Below, one piece after another: positions 6,012 to 9,632 of a stretch of 9,632 bases of DNA (position 1 is the stretch's first letter; every line of letters begins with the position of its first letter). The position numbers were made by a program, and so were the translations under genes. Where the stretch lies: the NCBI GenBank assembly GCA_900772695.1, contig CAAGRO010000286.1:1-9632 (forward strand). Reading direction: 5' to 3'. Below the pieces are notes generated by a model that worked only from the letters and a program-made list of their open reading frames with translations, ran no database searches and was not told the DNA's origin. Source of the stretch: an uncultured Oribacterium sp. (lineage in GTDB: Bacteria > Bacillota > Clostridia > Lachnospirales > Lachnospiraceae).

Positions 6012-6254
6012 ATGACGATTACGAAGGATATGCGCATCGGCGATCTGCTTCAGATGAATGAGATGATCGCTCCATTTCTGATGCAGAACGGTATGGGCTG
6101 TGTGTACTGCCCGTCATCCATGATGGAGTCACTGGAAGAGGCCTGCATGGTGCACGGCATCGACTGTGATATGCTGACGGCGGACCTGAATGATGTACTG
6201 CTCGAGTACGAGGAGGCACAGAAGGCACAGCAGACAGAGCAGCCGGAAGCATAA
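6012..6254 (+). CDS. DUF1858 domain-containing small protein
   Basis: This 80-residue protein matches the DUF1858 pattern: ITKDMRIGDLLQMN at the start, a GMGCVYCPSS motif with C30-x2-C33, then ESLEEACMVHGID (39-51). A further Cys lies at 45 and another at 52. The family is small, cytosolic and widespread in anaerobes. Its paired cysteines suggest a metal or redox role, but its biochemical function is not established. The last 17 residues are a charged Glu/Gln/Ala tail beyond the domain. AGAGGAG at 5996-6002 stands 9 bases before the ATG. The gene follows mecA by 55 bases with no terminator between, and a strong terminator comes 17 bases after its stop, so the two genes probably form a bicistronic unit. 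Confidence 0.88.
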   Translation: MTITKDMRIGDLLQMNEMIAPFLMQNGMGCVYCPSSMMESLEEACMVHGIDCDMLTADLNDVLLEYEEAQKAQQTEQPEA

Positions 6255-6271
6255 ATGCAAAGCGGAACACA

Positions 6272-6302
6272 AAAAACAGGGCGTCATGTGCGCCCTGTTT
6301 TT
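6272..6302. terminator. Intrinsic terminator of mecA-DUF1858, probably bidirectional
   Basis: AAAAACAGGGCG (6272-6283) and CGCCCTGTTTTT (6291-6302) form a perfect 12-bp stem with a 7-base loop. The GC core is flanked by A-runs and T-runs, so it can terminate transcripts from the left and, on the minus strand, any that read through from the convergent tetR-type gene. Confidence 0.93.
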
Positions 6303-6313
6303 ATACGCCCTGC

Positions 6314-6357
6314 AAAAGTACAGCCGGAGGCACTTCGATGCTTCCGGCTGTACTTTT
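6314..6357. terminator. Second bidirectional terminator, for the convergent TetR-family gene
   Basis: AAAAGTACAGCCGGA (6314-6328) pairs perfectly over 15 bp with TCCGGCTGTACTTTT (6343-6357). Inside it, about four more pairs (6329-6332 with 6339-6342) leave a small CTTCGA loop. It lies 32 bases past the stop of the minus-strand gene and ends in four T on each strand. Together with the stem at 6272-6302 it fills the 135-bp tail-to-tail gap. Confidence 0.9.
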
Positions 6358-6389
6358 CTGTGTCGGATACGGTATTCTGATTTCATATC

Positions 6390-6983
6390 TTATTTCGACT
6401 TCATCGAGAGCCCGCCGCTCAACATATCGCCGGTGATGATGGAGAGCTCGTGTGGGGTCTCCTTCATGCCGCTCGAGAACCAGTACTGCAGCAGACTGAT
6501 CAGTCCGCCGACGATGAAGGCATAGTAGCTGTCGAACTGCTCCGGGCGCTGCTTCTTCGTGATGAAGGACCACTCATTCAGGCACTTCTCGCGGACCAGC
6601 TCCTTCAGACTGTTCAGGAAACGGATATCTCCGTTTTCGCCGATCAGGATGCGGATGAAATCGCCGTTTTTCATACAGAGCGTATAGACGCTCTCAAAGA
6701 AACGGGTCGCATCATCTGAAACACTCTTCTCGTCGAATTCGTTCAGCGTTTCCTTAAACTCCTCCAGGATATCATCCTCGGTCTTCTCCAGGAGATCGAA
6801 GACATCCTTATAGTGCAGATAGAAGGTGCCACGATTGACGTCTGCGAGATCCGTGAGCTCTCGTACCGAGATATCCTTCACCTGCTTCACCAGCATCAGA
6901 TTCGCCAGTGCACCCTTCAGTGCGGCTCTGGTCTTTCGGATACGACGATCCATCGTATCATTTTCTTTCATAGAACTTCCCAT
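6390..6983 (-). CDS. TetR/AcrR-family transcriptional regulator
   Basis: The product is 197 residues, the usual size of a TetR-family dimeric repressor. The N-terminal DNA-binding domain spans about 12-58, with the helix-turn-helix in ISVRELTDLADVNRGTFYLHY (38-58), where GTFYLHY is the family's hallmark recognition segment. The ligand-binding and dimer domain follows. Its end (FIVGGLISLLQYWFSSGMKE) resembles the C-terminal domain of a Firmicutes TetR subgroup often next to transporters. Several starts are possible: TTG 6998, ATG 6989, ATG 6983 and ATG 6971. GGAGGG (plus-strand 6991-6996) is 7 bases before ATG 6983, so I chose that. Being divergent from an MMPL transporter, it most likely represses that gene and itself. 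The inducer is unknown. Confidence 0.92.
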   Translation of the reverse strand: MGSSMKENDTMDRRIRKTRAALKGALANLMLVKQVKDISVRELTDLADVNRGTFYLHYKDVFDLLEKTEDDILEEFKETLNEFDEKSVSDDATRFFESVYTLCMKNGDFIRILIGENGDIRFLNSLKELVREKCLNEWSFITKKQRPEQFDSYYAFIVGGLISLLQYWFSSGMKETPHELSIITGDMLSGGLSMKSK

Positions 6984-7045
6984 ATCCATACCCTCCAAAG
7001 GCCGTTACAAGCCTGAATATATAAATTTTCTGGTTTTTCACACGT

Positions 7046-7060
7046 AATAAACATATGTCA
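7046..7060. promoter_or_regulatory. Candidate TetR operator, site 1 (tetR side)
   Basis: The 15-mer AATAAACATATGTCA contains the perfect 8-bp palindrome ACATATGT (7051-7058). It matches site 2 at 7146-7160 in 13 of 15 positions. It would lie just downstream of the predicted start of the minus-strand regulator gene (near 7066), a good place for autorepression. The sites are seen; binding is inferred. Confidence 0.55.
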
Positions 7061-7065
7061 TAAAA

Positions 7066-7075
7066 ATGTCTATTT
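7066..7075. repeat. Extra half-site, inverted copy of the left part of site 2
   Basis: ATGTCTATTT at 7066-7075 is the exact reverse complement of AAATAGACAT at 7145-7154. It overlaps the proposed -10 element of the minus-strand regulator (7073-7078). It may add to an operator array. Confidence 0.4.
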
Positions 7076-7101
7076 ATAAACCAGACGACCAAAATTGACC
7101 A
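7073..7101 (-). promoter_or_regulatory. Candidate promoter of the TetR-family gene
   Basis: Read on the minus strand, TATAAA (7078 to 7073) is preceded, with a 17-bp spacer, by TGGTCA (7101 to 7096), which matches TTGACA at four of six positions. Transcription would start near 7066, leaving a leader of about 80 bases. It is moderate only; an alternative -10 (TATATT at 7021-7016) lacks a partner -35. Confidence 0.4.
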
Positions 7102-7130
7102 TTGATAATTTGTACGCTCGTCTATATAAT
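7102..7130 (+). promoter_or_regulatory. Sigma-A-type promoter of the MMPL transporter gene
   Basis: TTGATA (7102-7107, five of six to TTGACA) and TATAAT (7125-7130, perfect) are separated by an optimal 17 bp. Transcription would start near 7137, giving an AT-rich leader of about 146 bases (7137-7282) with no convincing gene. The two promoters in this gap point away from each other and partly share DNA (7096-7101 versus 7102). Confidence 0.8.
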
Positions 7131-7145
7131 GGACAGTACCACAGA

Positions 7146-7160
7146 AATAGACATGTGTCA
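7146..7160. promoter_or_regulatory. Candidate TetR operator, site 2 (transporter side)
   Basis: The 15-mer AATAGACATGTGTCA contains the dyad GACA-TG-TGTC (7150-7159). It lies about 10 to 24 bases after the predicted transporter transcription start and exactly 100 bp from its near-copy, site 1. A TetR dimer bound here would block promoter clearance or elongation. Confidence 0.55.
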
Positions 7161-7282
7161 ACAAATGAAACGCAGGTTAATAAAGAACTCGCATCAATTA
7201 AAACACAAAATGTCGTAGATTCGGTGGCGGGACACACTAAAACTTGTTTTTTCATCGAAAAGACAGTGCAGGAGAGAGCAAC

Positions 7283-9632
7283 ATGAGCTTATTCAAGAAG
7301 AAAACGCAGGATACTGCCAGAGAAGCGTCTGTACAGCAGGCACGAAATGAAATCCACCTTCCGGAGGATGAAGCCATCGAAGCCCACAAAAAGAAGAAGG
7401 AAGCGAAAAAAGCGTGGAAGCAGGAGCATAAGCACGGAAATCTCGCCGACTTCATCGTCGATCATAACAAGGGCATCCGAAATCTCATCATTCTGCTGGT
7501 GGTTTTCTTCGGTCTATGCTATCCCCTCGTTTCGGTCAACTACGACCTGACGAAGTATCTTCCGAATGATGTGGATTCGAAGATCGCCATCAATAAGATG
7601 CGTGACGTTTTCGGCTATCCGGGTACCGGACGACTGATGCTGAAGGATGTTACCCTCTATGAGGCGAAGCAGTATAAGAATGAAATCGAGGCCATCGACG
7701 GTGTCGACCAGGTCATCTGGTGTGATCTGACGACGCAGGTCTATGGCTCCTCCGAGTTCATCAACTACGATGATATCGATGACTACTATAAGGATAACAA
7801 CGCGGTCATGGATATCACCTTCGAAGAGGGCGATACCTCGAAGCGAACGCATAAGGCCATTCAGGAAATCGACGATCTGATCGGTGACCGGGGCTATCTC
7901 GTCGGGATGTCGCCGACGAATAAGTTCATCGAGGAAAATGTAAAGAAAGAGATGCAGGAGGTCATGTGCATCGTCGTCGTCCTGATCTTCATCATCCTCC
8001 TCTTTACGACGACCTCCTGGTTCGAACCGGTCCTCTTCCTGACGATCATCGGCTGTGCCATCGTGCTGAATAAAGGAACGAACATCTTCCTCGGCGAGAT
8101 CTCGTACATCACGAACAACATCTCCGATATCCTGCAGCTCGCCACCTCGATGGATTATGCCGTCTTCCTGCTTCATGCGTATGAGCGGCAGCGTGAACAT
8201 GGACTCGAAAAGGTCGCTGCGCTGAAGCAGGGCCTCATGAGTACCATCACGACCATCCTGGCCTCCTCACTGACCACCTTCTTCGGCTTCATCGTCCTCG
8301 TCTTCATGCGCTTCAGCATCGGCTGGGACATGGGTATCGCGATGGCGAAGGGTATCATCTGTTCCCTTCTGATGGTCATCTTCCTGATGCCGTCCCTGCT
8401 TCTCAGCTGGTCTGACCGTATCGACCGCATGAAGCACAAGCCGTTCCTGCCGAAGTTCCACCGCTTCAGTATCGCGGTCAATAAATTAAGCCCGATCATC
8501 CTGGTGGCGGCTCTCGTAGTGGCCGGCCCGATCTACTTCGCACAGGGCATGAACAAGTTCATGTACGGCCCGGATGCGACGGGTGCAGGACCTGGCACCT
8601 CGATGTATGAAAACTCCGCGGCCATCGATGAGGAGTTCGGTCGAAGCAATCTGCTCGTCGCAATCTTCCCGGATACCGATCGGCTGAAGGAAAAGGAGCT
8701 CTGCGATAAGCTGGAAGATCTTCCATATGTAAAGAATGTCACCGGCATGCAGGCCTACCTTCCGGAGGGACTTCCGGAGAGCTTCCTTCCGAGTTCCGTC
8801 ACCGAGCTCTTCCATAAGGATGGCTACGCGCGGCTGCTCATCTATATAAGAACGAAACCGGAGTCCACGACCGCCTTCAAGTACTCGGATGAGGTCTCCG
8901 ACATCATCAAGAGCTACTACCCGGGTGAAGCGTACATCACCGGTAACACCCCGACGACCCAGGACATGGAAACCGTCCTGATCCCGGACTATAACCTCGT
9001 CAACGGTCTCGCGATGATGTGCATCTTCATCGTCGTCGCGATTTCATTCCACTCGGTCGTGATGCCGATCATCGCGATGATCCCGATCATGATGGCGATC
9101 TACGTGAACATGGCGTTCCCGTACTTCGCCGGCCGTGAGCTCATCTTCATCGCCTACGCCGTGGTCTCCTGCGTACAGCTCGGATCCACCATCGACTATG
9201 CGATTTCGTCGACCGAGAACTACCTGCAGACGCGTGCGGTCGAGCCGGATAAGCGAAAGGCCGCGATCCGTGCGACGCAGCTCAGCTTCCCGTCCATCCT
9301 GACCTCAGGTACCATCCTGATCGTCTGCGGTTACGTCATCAGCTACATGTCCTCCATCCCGGCCATCAGCCAGGTAGGCCATCTCGTCGGTCGAGGCGCC
9401 ATCTTCTCGGTAGTGTTCGTCACTCTCCTGATGCCGTGCCTCCTGCAGCTCGGTGACCGCTTCATCACCGTGCCGGCTGCGACCAAGCGTGCACGCCGGA
9501 GAGCCGCGATCAACGAAACGATCATCGGTCTCCGCGAACGCCGCCGTGCCCGTCACCATCGGATGAAGGAGCTCCTCGGTGGACATGGCGCAGCCGCTTC
9601 CGAGGCCAATGTCTCCACCGCGAAGGCAGATA
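7283..9632 (+). CDS. MMPL/RND-family membrane transporter, 3' end cut by the window
   Basis: The frame is open for 783 codons to the window edge. Start ATG 7283 follows AGGAGAG (7270-7276) by 6 bases. The layout is that of an RND/MMPL protein with two similar halves: one helix (about 66-86), a large outer loop (87-226), five or six helices (227-376), then a helix (402-420), a second outer loop (421-570) and five helices (573-723). Each half has the MMPL proton-relay Asp-Tyr pair: SMDYAVFLLHAYER (D291-Y292) and LGSTIDYAISS (D638-Y639). Relatives export lipids, drugs or other amphiphiles by proton exchange. The substrate here is unknown. The N-terminus (about 35-52) is Lys/His-rich and the C-terminal tail (from about 734) is Arg-rich; both should be cytosolic. 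Control by the divergent TetR-family gene is likely. Confidence 0.93.
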   Translation, partial: MSLFKKKTQDTAREASVQQARNEIHLPEDEAIEAHKKKKEAKKAWKQEHKHGNLADFIVDHNKGIRNLIILLVVFFGLCYPLVSVNYDLTKYLPNDVDSKIAINKMRDVFGYPGTGRLMLKDVTLYEAKQYKNEIEAIDGVDQVIWCDLTTQVYGSSEFINYDDIDDYYKDNNAVMDITFEEGDTSKRTHKAIQEIDDLIGDRGYLVGMSPTNKFIEENVKKEMQEVMCIVVVLIFIILLFTTTSWFEPVLFLTIIGCAIVLNKGTNIFLGEISYITNNISDILQLATSMDYAVFLLHAYERQREHGLEKVAALKQGLMSTITTILASSLTTFFGFIVLVFMRFSIGWDMGIAMAKGIICSLLMVIFLMPSLLLSWSDRIDRMKHKPFLPKFHRFSIAVNKLSPIILVAALVVAGPIYFAQGMNKFMYGPDATGAGPGTSMYENSAAIDEEFGRSNLLVAIFPDTDRLKEKELCDKLEDLPYVKNVTGMQAYLPEGLPESFLPSSVTELFHKDGYARLLIYIRTKPESTTAFKYSDEVSDIIKSYYPGEAYITGNTPTTQDMETVLIPDYNLVNGLAMMCIFIVVAISFHSVVMPIIAMIPIMMAIYVNMAFPYFAGRELIFIAYAVVSCVQLGSTIDYAISSTENYLQTRAVEPDKRKAAIRATQLSFPSILTSGTILIVCGYVISYMSSIPAISQVGHLVGRGAIFSVVFVTLLMPCLLQLGDRFITVPAATKRARRRAAINETIIGLRERRRARHHRMKELLGGHGAAASEANVSTAKAD

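Noticed and set aside
961..6357. The shared word GTACAGC/GCTGTAC in the terminators at 961-992 and 6314-6357
   Set aside because: A seven-base match between two unrelated stems is expected by chance, and the rest of the stems differ.
7000..7282. Signs of an insertion sequence or transferred segment, because the gap is AT-rich
   Set aside because: I see no terminal inverted repeats, target duplication or transposase remnant; AT-rich divergent promoter regions are normal.
7095..7286. A 63-codon open frame from TTG 7095 that ends overlapping the transporter ATG
   Set aside because: Its start lies upstream of the predicted transcription start and has no ribosome binding site. An internal GTG at 7155 also lacks one. 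The sequence is AT-rich spacer and shows no recognisable protein.
7514..8200. A 228-codon minus-strand frame inside the transporter gene
   Set aside because: It is the antisense shadow of a gene with clear MMPL motifs; its composition (runs of Asp, Glu, Arg and His) is typical of such shadows.

Overview
The window looks like chromosomal DNA of a low-G+C-phylum (Firmicutes) Clostridia, most likely Lachnospiraceae. The evidence is the rpsF-ssb-rpsR / gdpP-rplI-dnaB gene order that is standard in Firmicutes, a cysteine-containing (zinc-type) ribosomal protein S18, a MecA adaptor whose N-terminus resembles the clostridial form, and a DUF1858 protein. The coding DNA is moderately G+C rich. I see no mobile element, CRISPR array, rRNA, tRNA or attachment site.

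Layout. (1) Positions 1-992 hold the end of the rpsF-ssb-rpsR operon: the S6 C-terminus, single-stranded-DNA-binding protein and S18, closed by a strong intrinsic terminator at 961-992. (2) Positions 993-4997 hold a second co-directional operon driven by an extended -10 promoter that abuts the terminator: gdpP (c-di-AMP phosphodiesterase), rplI (L9, overlapping gdpP by one base) and dnaB (replicative helicase). A long bulged hairpin lies between rplI and dnaB. (3) Positions 4998-6302 hold mecA and a small DUF1858 gene, with their own promoter, AT-rich dyads and two short hairpins just upstream of the ribosome binding sites, ending in an intrinsic terminator. (4) Positions 6303-9632 hold a TetR-family regulator on the minus strand, divergent from a large MMPL/RND-type membrane transporter that runs off the right edge. 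The AT-rich 299-bp space between them carries a good sigma-A-type promoter for the transporter and a near-identical pair of 15-bp dyads exactly 100 bp apart, the best operator candidates in the window.

The first two blocks couple translation, DNA replication and c-di-AMP turnover. The third concerns regulated proteolysis (MecA delivers substrates to ClpC). The fourth is an efflux or lipid-export unit with its local repressor.

I did not find a clearly new biological system here. The points most worth a second look are regulatory: the paired TetR operator candidates, the rpsR ribosome-binding-site hairpin with a three-codon ORF in its arm, the rplI-dnaB hairpin, and the dyads and 5'-proximal hairpin before mecA. 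The extra residue after the SSB tip is also notable. All of these were read by eye and none has been computed or searched.
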